Source: Reclinomonas americana ATCC 50394
Taxonomy: Eukaryota; Jakobida; Jakobea; Jakobida
Assembly: GCA_048213135.1 (NCBI GenBank)
Contig: PS015696.1
Coordinates: forward strand, 12,777 to 33,226
Direction of reading: 5' to 3'
Length of the DNA: 20,450 nucleotides
Both the position numbers and the translations under genes were made by a program. This document shows positions 8,137-15,131 of this stretch, in pieces (position 1 is the first letter of the stretch; each line of letters opens with the position of its first letter). Below the pieces are notes generated by a model. That model worked only from the letters and a program-made list of their open reading frames with translations, searched no databases and had not been told where the DNA came from.

Positions 8137-8179
8137 AGTCCCCGCGGAAAACCTCACCGTCTCGGCGAAAGGCGATCAC

Positions 8180-8569
8180 ATGATCAGCAACTGCCTGAAA
8201 TCATCCCGAATGCGCGCGGTTTGGGTGCTTTGCGCTGTATCTGCTGGGGCACTATCCATGGGGCAGGCCAAAGCCCAGTCAGTCAAGATCGTCGGAATTG
8301 GCGCCTCGAGCTGCCAATTCTTTTTGCGGGAGACCAGCGGCAGGCCGGAAGTCGAGAAGAATTTTTTCGCCTGGGCACAGGGCTACATGAGCGGCCTGCT
8401 GCTGCGTGCGCCTCCGGGGAAGGATGAGGATCTGGATCTCGAGCCGGCCGTCTATCCACTCCTCAAGCAAGCTAGGTTCCTGCGGGATTTCTGCACGCGC
8501 AACCCCGATGCAGATTTTAGCGACGGCGTGAATGACCTCTACCGCACGCTTCGCGCGCCGGCGAGCTAA
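8180..8569 (+). CDS. Exported protein of unknown function
   Basis: A 129-residue protein with a probable Sec signal ending GQAKA (residues 1 to ~32) and a mature part with two cysteines (SSCQFFL and RDFCTRNP) plus FFAWAQGYMSGLL. That layout, with one Cys near the start, an aromatic W-x-x-GY-G-segment and a second Cys about 60-70 residues later, resembles small periplasmic proteins of HdeA/Rap1a-like architecture. I cannot assign a family with confidence. GAAAGGCGA precedes the ATG by about 6 bases. It probably shares a transcript with the gene at 7891. Confidence 0.7.
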   Translation: MISNCLKSSRMRAVWVLCAVSAGALSMGQAKAQSVKIVGIGASSCQFFLRETSGRPEVEKNFFAWAQGYMSGLLLRAPPGKDEDLDLEPAVYPLLKQARFLRDFCTRNPDADFSDGVNDLYRTLRAPAS

Positions 8570-8630
8570 GTCTGGCAATCAGTTCGTAAAGTCAAAAATG
8601 GTGCCGACGTAGGCGCTATCTTACCGAAAA

Positions 8631-9941
8631 TTGAGTTCAATAGACGTGACCGCGACGTTTCAGTTTATCCATGATCTCGGCCACCGGATCATGGGCCTCG
8701 ATTATCCGCACGGCCACTGGCTGATCAATGTTGCGGCGACGTTGTTGTTTGTCGTTGCGCCGGCATGGACACTCTGGATTGGCCTGAGGATTGCCTATCA
8801 CCGCTACAATGCCAGGCGCCGCCGGCGCGCGCGGTTTTCTACCGCCACCTCGCGTGCTCCAGAGCGGCTAACCGCCAGCGAGCGAGCGCAGTCGCTTGAG
8901 GCTTACATCATCCGTGCGACTGCAAGACCGCAGGTGAAGCTCGTGATCATTTCCATCATGACGCTACCGACGGCGTGGCTTCTGCTGGAGATTCCGAAGC
9001 ACATCATCAATCATGCTCTGGCCGATGCCAGTGATAGCGGCCACGTCGACATGACGCTGTTTGGCCTACCGCTGGATCGCATGACACTCCTATTTGCGCT
9101 CTGCGCGGGTTACCTCGGCACGCTGACCTTGAACGGCCTGATCAAATACGTTGCCATGCGCATCCGTGGCCGTGTGAGCGAGCGCCTGGTCCGCAGGCTT
9201 CGGCTCGGTGTCTTGCGCCGCGCACGGACGGGCACGAGCGCCGAACAGCGGGCGCATCTTTCAGCGGTGGTAGTCCAGGAAGTCGAACCGATCGGGTATT
9301 TCGGTGGGAGCCTCGCCGTTGTCCCGGTCATTCAGGGCGGGGCCCTGCTGACCAGCATTCTGTTCCTGCTGATGCAGAATCCGGCACTGGCTCTGGCGGC
9401 ACTGCTGATGTTGCCGCTGCAGCTCACGATTCTGCCAGGCTTGCAAAAGCGGCTGAATGGGAAGGTGCGTGACAGGGTCCGTTCAACACGCAAGCTCGGT
9501 GGTCTCATGGTAGCCGACGGATCAATTTCCAATCCCTTTGGCTCACATGCAGCAGACAGCCGGGCAGATGTATCACGCCTGCGCCATCAGATGCGAATGA
9601 CCGCGGCCCTCGAAACGATCCGGGTCGAGATCAACGACCTCAAGGGCAGGATCAAGGGTCTGTACAACTACACCTCGAACCTAACGCCCTTCTTTTTCTT
9701 CACGATCGGGGGCTACCTCGTTGTGAGAGGGCAGTTGTCACTCGGTGCACTTGTCGCCGCTCTTGCCGCTTATCGGGAGATTTCGCCGGCGCTGCGGGAG
9801 CTGTTCGATTTCATGCAAAACTGGTCGGATGCGAAAGCCCGCTTCAGCGAGGTCACCCGAGCCATGGGGCAGGCGCGTGCTGTTCCGGTGGCGATCGATT
9901 CTTCGCAAATCCCGCTTCATAGGGAGCGGAGGGCGGGTTGA
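8631..9941 (+). CDS. ABC exporter transmembrane domain lacking its ATPase domain
   Basis: Membrane protein of 436 residues matching the transmembrane half of a type I (ABC_membrane) exporter. Hydrophobic helices lie near residues 30-56, 101-121, 150-172, 225-247, 248-268 and 353-376. They end in the typical SLGALVAALAAYREISPALRELFDFMQNWSDAKARFSEV coupling region that normally leads into the nucleotide-binding domain. Here the frame stops about 25 residues later. Degraded ATPase-domain sequence continues in other frames (9920-10090), so this is most likely a decayed gene. The start is uncertain: TTG 8631 is the most upstream possibility after an in-frame TAG at 8610, with no clear ribosome site. 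GTG 8646 or ATG 8691 are alternatives. Confidence 0.7.
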   Translation: MSSIDVTATFQFIHDLGHRIMGLDYPHGHWLINVAATLLFVVAPAWTLWIGLRIAYHRYNARRRRRARFSTATSRAPERLTASERAQSLEAYIIRATARPQVKLVIISIMTLPTAWLLLEIPKHIINHALADASDSGHVDMTLFGLPLDRMTLLFALCAGYLGTLTLNGLIKYVAMRIRGRVSERLVRRLRLGVLRRARTGTSAEQRAHLSAVVVQEVEPIGYFGGSLAVVPVIQGGALLTSILFLLMQNPALALAALLMLPLQLTILPGLQKRLNGKVRDRVRSTRKLGGLMVADGSISNPFGSHAADSRADVSRLRHQMRMTAALETIRVEINDLKGRIKGLYNYTSNLTPFFFFTIGGYLVVRGQLSLGALVAALAAYREISPALRELFDFMQNWSDAKARFSEVTRAMGQARAVPVAIDSSQIPLHRERRAG

Positions 9942-10090
9942 GGCGCTTTTGGAGCCGCCCTTCTCAATGCCGCTATCCGATTTGGATCAAATCACTGCGG
10001 GCAAAAGCATGCTGCGCGGCTGCGTTTTTCAAGTTGGGCCCTGCCGCAAGCAGCCTAGCACGCGAAAGGCAGATCGCAGGGCGGATCATT
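9920..10090 (+). pseudogene. Decayed nucleotide-binding-domain start of the ABC exporter
   Basis: Directly after the membrane domain, the +1 frame reads GRVEALLEPPFSMPLSDLD and ITAGKSMLRG, a good match in position and style to the first strand and loop of an ABC ATPase domain. From about 10028 a third frame reads KLGPAASSLARERQIAGRI, reminiscent of a Walker A region with the GKS lost. No Walker B, signature motif or H-loop follows before the convergent gene. I read this as two frameshifts plus a truncation. Confidence is moderate because the similarity is short. Confidence 0.45.
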
Positions 10091-10096
10091 TGATTT

Positions 10097-10116
10097 CGAC
10101 ATGCTGACGCATGTCG
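10097..10116. terminator. Small hairpin between convergent genes
   Basis: Inverted repeat CGACATG / CATGTCG with a 6-base loop, 16 bases beyond the stop of the minus-strand DUF1289 gene. It could end that operon or the remnant on the other strand. It is short and lacks a clear T tract. Confidence 0.35.
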
Positions 10117-10132
10117 TATCGATTGCTGAAAC

Positions 10133-10330
10133 CTACTCGAAGATTGCGCGCCGTGTGGCCAGCTTGGCTTCGCGTCGCCGCCGCTCGGCCAGAATCTGCC
10201 GACGCTTGTGATCAGTGAGCTTGCGCCATCGGCGGATCTCTTCCGTCGTGCGCAAACATCCTACGCAAAGATCCGCCTTGCGATCGAATTTGCAGATATC
10301 GAGACATGGTGACGCTATAGCCAAGGTCAC
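10133..10330 (-). CDS. DUF1289-family small four-cysteine protein
   Basis: A 65-residue protein with the DUF1289 pattern: SPCLDICKFDRKADLCVGC followed by RTTEEIRRWRKLTDHKRRQIL. The cysteines at 9, 13, 22 and 25 could bind a metal ion (Zn or Fe); the C-terminal half is a basic helix. The start is GTG at 10330 and overlaps the P-type ATPase stop as GTGA, so it is the third, translationally coupled gene of the metal-export operon. Members of this family are usually annotated only as conserved hypothetical. Coupling to an efflux ATPase suggests, but does not prove, a metal-related role. Confidence 0.8.
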   Translation of the reverse strand: MTLAIASPCLDICKFDRKADLCVGCLRTTEEIRRWRKLTDHKRRQILAERRRREAKLATRRAIFE

Positions 10331-12339
10331 ACCTGCGCAGGTTCGGGCTTCAGCTCCGGCGTCGCAGAGACAGTCTTCTCCGGCGTTGGCAGGAGGCGGG
10401 CCGAATTGAGGATGAACACCAGTTCCGACACGACATGGATGCCGGCTGCCAGCAGTGGGTTCAAGAAACCGAAGGCTGCCAGCACGATACCAAGTGTATC
10501 GACACCGATCGTGCCGGCAAAATTCTGCCAGATGATGCCGCGGGTGCGCCGGGCCACGGCGACAGTCTCAACGAAGCGCTCTAGGTCATTGCCTAGCAGC
10601 ACAACATCAGCGCTCTCCTGCGCGACGTCGGTACCTGAACCCATCGCGACGCCGACATTGGCTTCGGCAAGCGCGGGGGCATCGTTGACGCCATCGCCGA
10701 CCATGGCGACCTTGCGATTATCCGCGACGAGGGCCCGGACGCGTGCCAGCTTGTCTTCCGGCAGCAGTTGCGCCTCGACCTCCTTGATGCCGAGCGCCGC
10801 ACCGACAGCGTCCGCGACGCGACGCGCATCGCCCGTGAGCAGCACCGTTCGGATACCCATGCGGTGCAAGGCTTCCACCGCTCGCTTTGCCTCGGGCCGC
10901 ACGGTATCTGCGACTGCGATGGAGCCCAGCAAGCGCCCGTCGCGGGCGACAAAGACTTCTGAACCAGCCAAGCCGAAGTGGCCGGAAGTTGCCGCTGGCA
11001 CGCTGATCCCGTTGTCGGCCATCCAGGCTTGGCTGCCGACAAGGATCGTGGCGTCAGCAGTTTTCGCGGTGATGCCGCGTCCCGGCGTGTAGGCAAAGCT
11101 CAGGGGCTCGATCGCGTCGCGACCCTGCTTGCGGGCATGGGCGACGATCGCCTTGCCCAGCGGATGCTCAGAGCGCAATTCGGCCGTAGCTGCGGCATCG
11201 AGCAGTTCATCAGCGCTCACGCCGGCGACGGGGAAAACCTCTTGCACCTCAGGACGGCCGAAGGTCAGCGTCCCCGTCTTGTCCAGTACGACCGTGTCGA
11301 CCTGGCCCAGGGTCTCGAGGTGGACACCGCCCTTGACGATAGCGCCAAGGCGCGCGGACCGGCCGATGCCTCCAAGGATGGCAAGTGGCGTGCCCGCGGC
11401 GATACCGCAGGCGCCGGCAACGATGATCACCGAGATCGTGGAATAGATGTCGCGGGTAATCAGGAAGGTCAGGATGGCGGCGCCGAGCGCAAAATAGACG
11501 AGATAGCCCGCCATGCGGTCGGCCAGACGTTGGACCGGCGCGCGGGATTTCTCGGCCCGTTCGACCGCCTCGATGATCTTGCCGTAGCTTGTGTCGCGAC
11601 CAATTCTTTCCGCGGCGACCTCAAGCGCGCCCGACTGATTGATGGAGCCGGCGAAGACGTGGGCACCCGCCGTCTTCTCGACGGGCATGGATTCGCCCGT
11701 GATACGGGATTCGTCGACAAATGAATGGCCGGATAACACGGCGCCGTCGACAGGAATGCGCCCGCCTGGAGCGACCATGATGGCGTCGCCGATCGACAGC
11801 TCTTCGGCGGAGATCGACTGGATCGAACCGGCACGGCGCACCGAGACCTCGCGCGGCAGGAATTCCAAGAGGTCGCGGATCGCTTTGCGACCACGGCCGA
11901 CGGTCAGCCCCTCCAGGACCTCGGCGACCAGCACAAACAGGGTGATGACCAGCGCCGTGAAGAATTCGCCGATGGCTGCGGCGGCAACGATCGCGATCGT
12001 CATCGACAGTTCCATGGTCATTCGTCGTTCGACGACGTTCTCGACGGCTTCCTTGAGGATGGGCCAGCCGCCGATCAAAAGTCCGACGACGCCGATTATG
12101 CTGATTGCTGCGAATGGCTCCCATATGCGGAACCACACGGCCGCCGCCGCGACCGCGACGAGCGCGATGCGAACGGCCTCGGACCAATTAAAGGGATGGT
12201 CGTGATCATGTCCGTGGCCATGCTCGTGGTCATGATCGTCGTGGTCATGATCGTGTTGATAGGCCTCGGTGGCCGGCGCGATTGTGCGTGAAGCGGCGGC
12301 ATCCGCGAGCGTCCTGCTATGGGCATGTTGGACTGTCAT
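10327..12339 (-). CDS. P1B-type heavy-metal-exporting ATPase with atypical GAC motif
   Basis: Inner-membrane P-type ATPase of 670 residues that would pump a transition-metal ion out of the cytoplasm. The N terminus is His/Asp-rich (about 29-48, HDHDHDDHDHEHGHGHDHDH) and replaces the usual HMA domain. Standard machinery is intact: TGES 214-217, phosphorylation Asp353 in DKTGT, EHP 391-393 for the SEHPLG motif, and GDGVNDAPAL with Asp549 and Asp553. The membrane metal motif, normally CPC/SPC/TPC, reads AGACGIAAGTP, so GAC at 309-311 lacks the conserved proline and first cysteine. The last helix has IHVVSELVFILNSARLL with His635 and Glu639 as possible ligands. GGAGG lies 8 bases upstream of ATG 12339. 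The adjacent RcnR-type repressor suggests Ni/Co or a similar ion; specificity is inference. Confidence 0.92.
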   Translation of the reverse strand: MTVQHAHSRTLADAAASRTIAPATEAYQHDHDHDDHDHEHGHGHDHDHPFNWSEAVRIALVAVAAAAVWFRIWEPFAAISIIGVVGLLIGGWPILKEAVENVVERRMTMELSMTIAIVAAAAIGEFFTALVITLFVLVAEVLEGLTVGRGRKAIRDLLEFLPREVSVRRAGSIQSISAEELSIGDAIMVAPGGRIPVDGAVLSGHSFVDESRITGESMPVEKTAGAHVFAGSINQSGALEVAAERIGRDTSYGKIIEAVERAEKSRAPVQRLADRMAGYLVYFALGAAILTFLITRDIYSTISVIIVAGACGIAAGTPLAILGGIGRSARLGAIVKGGVHLETLGQVDTVVLDKTGTLTFGRPEVQEVFPVAGVSADELLDAAATAELRSEHPLGKAIVAHARKQGRDAIEPLSFAYTPGRGITAKTADATILVGSQAWMADNGISVPAATSGHFGLAGSEVFVARDGRLLGSIAVADTVRPEAKRAVEALHRMGIRTVLLTGDARRVADAVGAALGIKEVEAQLLPEDKLARVRALVADNRKVAMVGDGVNDAPALAEANVGVAMGSGTDVAQESADVVLLGNDLERFVETVAVARRTRGIIWQNFAGTIGVDTLGIVLAAFGFLNPLLAAGIHVVSELVFILNSARLLPTPEKTVSATPELKPEPAQV

Positions 12340-12356
12340 AACGGCAGCCTCCGATC

Positions 12357-12632
12357 TTATTTGAGATATGCGCGTACGACGTCGATTAGTTCGGCCGCGC
12401 CTTCATTGCGTTCGTTCTGCGCTAGCGCGTGATCCGCCACGTGCAGCAGAATGTGATCTTCGACGACCTCGGCCATCAGGCCGTTGATGGCTCCGCGAAC
12501 GCCCGCGATCAGTTGCAGCACCTCCGCACAGCCCTTCTCGTCTTCAAGGGCGCGCTCAACAGCTTCCATCTGGCCGCGTATGCGGCGCACCCGGTTCAGC
12601 AGCTTCGTTTTCTGGCGGGCGGTGTGCGACAT
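12357..12632 (-). CDS. RcnR/CsoR-family metal-responsive repressor
   Basis: All-helical DNA-binding repressor of 91 residues from the CsoR/RcnR (DUF156) family. The body RRIRGQMEAVERALEDEKGC and AGVRGAINGLMAEVVEDHI is diagnostic. The sensing residues are His3, Cys35, His60 and His64, the pattern of the Ni/Co sensors RcnR and DmeR. Copper-sensing CsoR has Cys-His-Cys, and formaldehyde-sensing FrmR lacks His64. I therefore predict Ni(II)/Co(II) relief of repression. AGGAG lies 7 bases before ATG 12632. It is the first gene of the operon with the P-type ATPase (17-base gap) and the DUF1289 protein. Its promoter carries the expected G-tract operator (12651-12679). Confidence 0.92.
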   Translation of the reverse strand: MSHTARQKTKLLNRVRRIRGQMEAVERALEDEKGCAEVLQLIAGVRGAINGLMAEVVEDHILLHVADHALAQNERNEGAAELIDVVRAYLK

Positions 12633-12650
12633 GCGGTGCTCCTGGGACCC

Positions 12651-12679
12651 TAAATAGAATACCCCCCTATATTATTCAA
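12651..12679 (-). promoter_or_regulatory. Promoter with G-tract operator of the metal-export operon
   Basis: On the minus strand a -35-like TTGAAT (12679-12674) and a -10-like TATTTA (12656-12651) are separated by exactly 17 bases. That spacer contains TATA-GGGGGG-TATT (C6 on the plus strand at 12662-12667). A run of G flanked by AT is the known operator style of RcnR/CsoR-family repressors. Sitting between the promoter elements, it would block RNA polymerase until metal binds the repressor. The repressor gene starts 19 bases downstream of the -10. Confidence 0.75.
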
Positions 12680-13021
12680 TGGCGGTTTCGTCGACGGGAT
12701 CGGCGCGACATCTGAGACGTCTTACGTCGGCGCCAGAGATCAAACCTACGAGCTGTACGTTGCGAGCTTCGGTCTGGGCCATGCGCATTCATGGGCCCAG
12801 TGAGCGATCGTCTGGCCTGCGAGGTTCAGGCTTAGTTGCCTAAGCGGCGCGCGTGCAGGCGCGGCGGCCGCATCATTCTGGCGAGGCGGTGCTTCACTGA
12901 GTTCTTCACGCTGACGGAGCAGGTCGGTTCCTGTAGGCGTCGAGCCTCGATATGCAGGTTTTCCTCGCCAGGAGCGGCTGACAAGAGTTGCCGCAGCGGA
13001 CCGCCACTTGTTGAGCGATCG
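12680..13021. other. Intergenic stretch without a supported gene
   Basis: This is a 342-base gap between the repressor promoter and the Rieske stop. Short open frames occur on both strands, but none has a ribosome site, signal sequence or family motif that I recognise. One plus frame ends ...TYELYVASFGLGHAHSWAQ at 12802 and could be a gene remnant. No hairpin stands out. Confidence 0.5.
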
Positions 13022-13567
13022 CTATCCGATCCGAATTCGTTCTGGCGTGAGAAAGGAATACGGAGGCACGATAAGGTTTTTAGGTGCCGGCCTTCGCCGC
13101 ACGCGGCCGAGGGCATCGTAGACTGACCCATGGCAGGGGCAGAACCAGCCACCGTAGTCGCCGCGAGGATCTCCGGTCTTCTGTCCGAGCGGGATGCATC
13201 CGAGGTGAGTGCACACTCCGACGACGATCAGCCATTCTGGGGTCTGCAATCGGGCTGCGACGGGTTCAGGATCCAATAGCGCGGACACGTCATCGGTCTG
13301 ATCGCCAGCGATCTGCTCGGCCGTCCTTCGGACGATGAATACTGGCCGCCCCCGCCACTGCACGGTGATGCGTTGGCCCGACTCGATCGGAGCGAGATCG
13401 AATTCAGCGCTTGCCAACGCAACGGTGTCGGCCGTTGGCTGGAAGCTGGCTACGAGCGGCCACATTGCGGCTGCTGTACCCGTGGCGCCGGCGACGCCGG
13501 TGGTCAAATAGAGAAAGTCGCGCCGGGTCGGCGTGCCGCCCGGTCGTGTCGATAGTTGGTCCATCAT
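13022..13567 (-). CDS. petA: Rieske iron-sulfur protein (bc1-type), orphan copy
   Basis: Rieske 2Fe-2S subunit of the ubiquinol:cytochrome c reductase type, 181 residues, carrying electrons from quinol to cytochrome c1 on the periplasmic side. The N terminus has a twin-arginine motif (TRRDFLYLTTG) and a single membrane anchor (about 17-41). The cluster ligands are Cys119 and His121 in CTHLGC and Cys143/His146 in CPCHGS. The C terminus has PAPKNLIVPPYSFL, as in PetA. I chose ATG 13567 (a second ATG follows at once); TTG 13624 is less likely. No cytochrome b or c1 gene follows, since the next gene downstream is the metal repressor operon. It is therefore a stand-alone second copy or serves another partner. 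A TGTAAC direct repeat lies 126 bases upstream. Confidence 0.92.
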   Translation of the reverse strand: MMDQLSTRPGGTPTRRDFLYLTTGVAGATGTAAAMWPLVASFQPTADTVALASAEFDLAPIESGQRITVQWRGRPVFIVRRTAEQIAGDQTDDVSALLDPEPVAARLQTPEWLIVVGVCTHLGCIPLGQKTGDPRGDYGGWFCPCHGSVYDALGRVRRRPAPKNLIVPPYSFLTPERIRIG

Positions 13568-13692
13568 GGTCGCACCGTTCACCGCCCGCCGCTGCGAGCA
13601 GATTGCAACGTTTAGCTCGATCAACCAGACACGATGCAGGAAGAACGAGCTTGTACTGATGGCAATTCTGGCACGATCGTTTGGCTTCGTCT

Positions 13693-13709
13693 GTTACAGT
13701 TGGTTACAG
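13693..13709 (-). promoter_or_regulatory. TGTAAC direct-repeat site upstream of the Rieske gene
   Basis: On the minus strand this reads CTGTAAC-CAA-CTGTAAC, two identical 7-bp half-sites with 10-bp spacing. It is the most perfect of the three copies of this motif in the window. The spacing puts both half-sites on one DNA face, as for OmpR/PhoB-type regulators. It lies between the Rieske gene start (13567) and the end of the Tat-protein gene (13740). Confidence 0.6.
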
Positions 13710-13739
13710 ACTCGTTCCCGACCGGTTGCGGGTTCGATG

Positions 13740-14255
13740 TCAGCGTTTGAGAATGTCGCGGCTTAGCCAGTAGACGTAGCTGCGCGCCAGGTTGGCGATG
13801 CGCGCTTTCTCATTCTCGGGTTCGTACCATGCTCCGCCGGAGCTCGATGGCAAGGCGAGAAGCTGCGGATGACGGCTGATGATATCACCCCGTGCGCCTA
13901 TGACCAGCGCCTCGCCCTCCAAGTAGTCGGTATCACCTCCGCCGCCGCTTCCGTGACCGCCCCTCGATCCGCGCCCGACGTAGGACGACAGCGCCAGGCT
14001 GGTGATGCGGACAATCAACCTCCTATGATCAAAACCCGTAGGAAAGGCGATGTGGAGCTCCGCGGTCACCGCCGAGCGGAGCCATTCGGCCGCCGGTCCT
14101 AGCCCCAGTGAGCGCAACCGCTCGACGTCGACTGAATAGGAAGGCGTCGAAGCGCCCGGGTAACGGGGAGCAGCGTTCACGGCTGTCGCGACAGATGACA
14201 CCCCGACGGCTGACGCGGCGGCGATGAAAAACTGGCGGCGGGAAATTGAGGTCAC
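13740..14255 (-). CDS. Tat-exported protein of unknown function
   Basis: A 171-residue protein with a textbook twin-arginine signal (SISRRQFFIAAASAVGVSSVA). I do not recognise the mature domain. It contains AEWLRSAVTAELHIAFP, a Ser/Gly-rich loop SRGGHGSGGGGDTDYLEGEALV, and a C terminus rich in aromatic and basic residues (YVYWLSRDILKR). I chose GTG 14255 because GGAGGGG lies just upstream; ATG 14270 would add five residues before the signal. A FixK/FNR-like box is centred 58 bases upstream and a GTGA-N6-TCAC box lies further up, suggesting oxygen-linked control. It may be transcribed ahead of the Rieske gene (172-base gap holding a separate regulatory site). Confidence 0.75.
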   Translation of the reverse strand: MTSISRRQFFIAAASAVGVSSVATAVNAAPRYPGASTPSYSVDVERLRSLGLGPAAEWLRSAVTAELHIAFPTGFDHRRLIVRITSLALSSYVGRGSRGGHGSGGGGDTDYLEGEALVIGARGDIISRHPQLLALPSSSGGAWYEPENEKARIANLARSYVYWLSRDILKR

Positions 14256-14306
14256 AGACCCCTCCATCATTGATGGCCACCGCCCGAGGCGGAAAGTCGT
14301 CGGCCT

Positions 14307-14320
14307 TTGAGCTAGATCAA
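14307..14320 (-). promoter_or_regulatory. FixK/FNR-like box
   Basis: TTGAG-CTAG-ATCAA matches the TTGAT-N4-ATCAA consensus of FNR/FixK regulators at 9 of 10 arm positions. Its centre is 58 bases upstream of the GTG of the Tat-exported protein. A class II position (-41.5) would place the transcript start about 16 bases before the start codon. Confidence 0.55.
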
Positions 14321-14368
14321 TGACCGATATGAGATTACGAGCATGCGCTTGCTTTCCGCTGCCGTGAA

Positions 14369-14382
14369 GTGACGGTTTTCAC
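14369..14382. promoter_or_regulatory. GTGA-N6-TCAC Crp-type box
   Basis: GTGAC-GGTT-TTCAC differs by one arm base from the three GTGAA-N4-TTCAC palindromes upstream of the porin. It lies 49 bases from the FixK-like box in the same upstream region, so it could belong to the same regulator as the porin sites. Confidence 0.4.
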
Positions 14383-14594
14383 ATAGCTCAATTGGAGGCG
14401 AGACTTGGCGAGCGGTGCGAATTGAACTGCAGCCGGCAGAGGGATTGCTGGAACCGTTCAGTTCTTGAAGTTCCGGGCTTGAACTGGTCGATTTGAGAGA
14501 TTGGCCAGCGATTGACGATGCTTTTTAGGGCCTGGGTGACCATCGAAAGTATCTCAGCTATCGAAGAGGTGTCTCCGGCGCCGGTCCGGCAAAC

Positions 14595-14657
14595 GACCGT
14601 CTGACGGTCACATTTCGATTTGTCCGTATCGCTAGCTTTTCGATGGGAAAGCGGACA
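14595..14657. repeat. Inverted repeats upstream of the resolvase remnant
   Basis: GACCGTC-T-GACGGTC (14595-14609) is a perfect 7-bp palindrome around one base. TGTCCG (14621-14626) and CGGACA (14652-14657) form a wider inverted pair. Serine resolvase genes usually have their res recombination site directly upstream, so these may be res remnants. Spacing does not match the classic Tn3 28/34/25-bp subsites. The rest of 14383-14594 shows nothing I can name. Confidence 0.3.
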
Positions 14658-14692
14658 TCGTCCGGGTGATCGAGAAAACGGACCGGACGGCG

Positions 14693-15100
14693 ATGGTGTC
14701 GGTCGGCTATGCGCGGGTTTCGACAGGCGAACAGTATCTGTCGCTGCGGAGCGACGCCCTAAGTGCTGCCGGGTGCAAGCGCGTTTTTCAAGCTCAGGCT
14801 TCCGGCGTGCTCGCCAGCTTCCGCTCGCTGACCGACAACATCGATACGACTAGCCTGGGGCGGGCGCCTCGTCTTCCGCCTGTGCGAGCATTCGCGCAAT
14901 TCGAGCGGGACCTGATTAAAGAGCGGACGCGGGCCGGGCTGCTTGCCGCGGCCGCGCGCGGCAGACGAGGCGGTCGTCAGTCGGTGGTCACACCGGACAA
15001 GCTCGAATAGGCAAAATGCCATATTGCCGCCGGGATCGCGATACGCGAAGCTGCTGCTCGTATTAAGGGCAGGAAGACGGCTCTTTACAAGCATTTGCAT
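14693..15100 (+). pseudogene. Broken serine resolvase/invertase
   Basis: Remnant of a Tn3-type serine recombinase. The start VSVGYARVSTGEQYLSLRSDAL holds the catalytic serine motif. The sequence then jumps from KRVFQAQASGVLA straight to SFRSLTDNIDTT, losing the segment with the catalytic LDRLGRS arginines. GGRLVFRL appears in another frame (14859-14882) before the main frame resumes with FAQFERDLIKERTRAGL, showing compensating indels. A TAG at 15008-15010 interrupts the C-terminal helix-turn-helix, which continues in frame as HIAAGIAIREAAARIKGRK and TALYKHLH to about 15100. Deletion, frameshifts and nonsense codon make it inactive. It marks an old mobile-element boundary next to the putative nuclease gene. 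Confidence 0.85.
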
Positions 15101-15131
15101 CAGAACGCTAGAATTGATGGGCCGGATTGCG

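Noticed and set aside
10978-11724. 248-codon plus-strand frame opposite the P-type ATPase
   Set aside because: It is antisense to the ATPase core with no motif of its own.
12683-12802. Plus frame ending TYELYVASFGLGHAHSWAQ
   Set aside because: It looks protein-like but is short, has no start or ribosome site, and matches no family I can name; possibly a remnant.
12832-13152. 106-codon minus-strand frame overlapping the Rieske C terminus
   Set aside because: It is in a different frame from the conserved Rieske cluster motifs and has no signal or domain.
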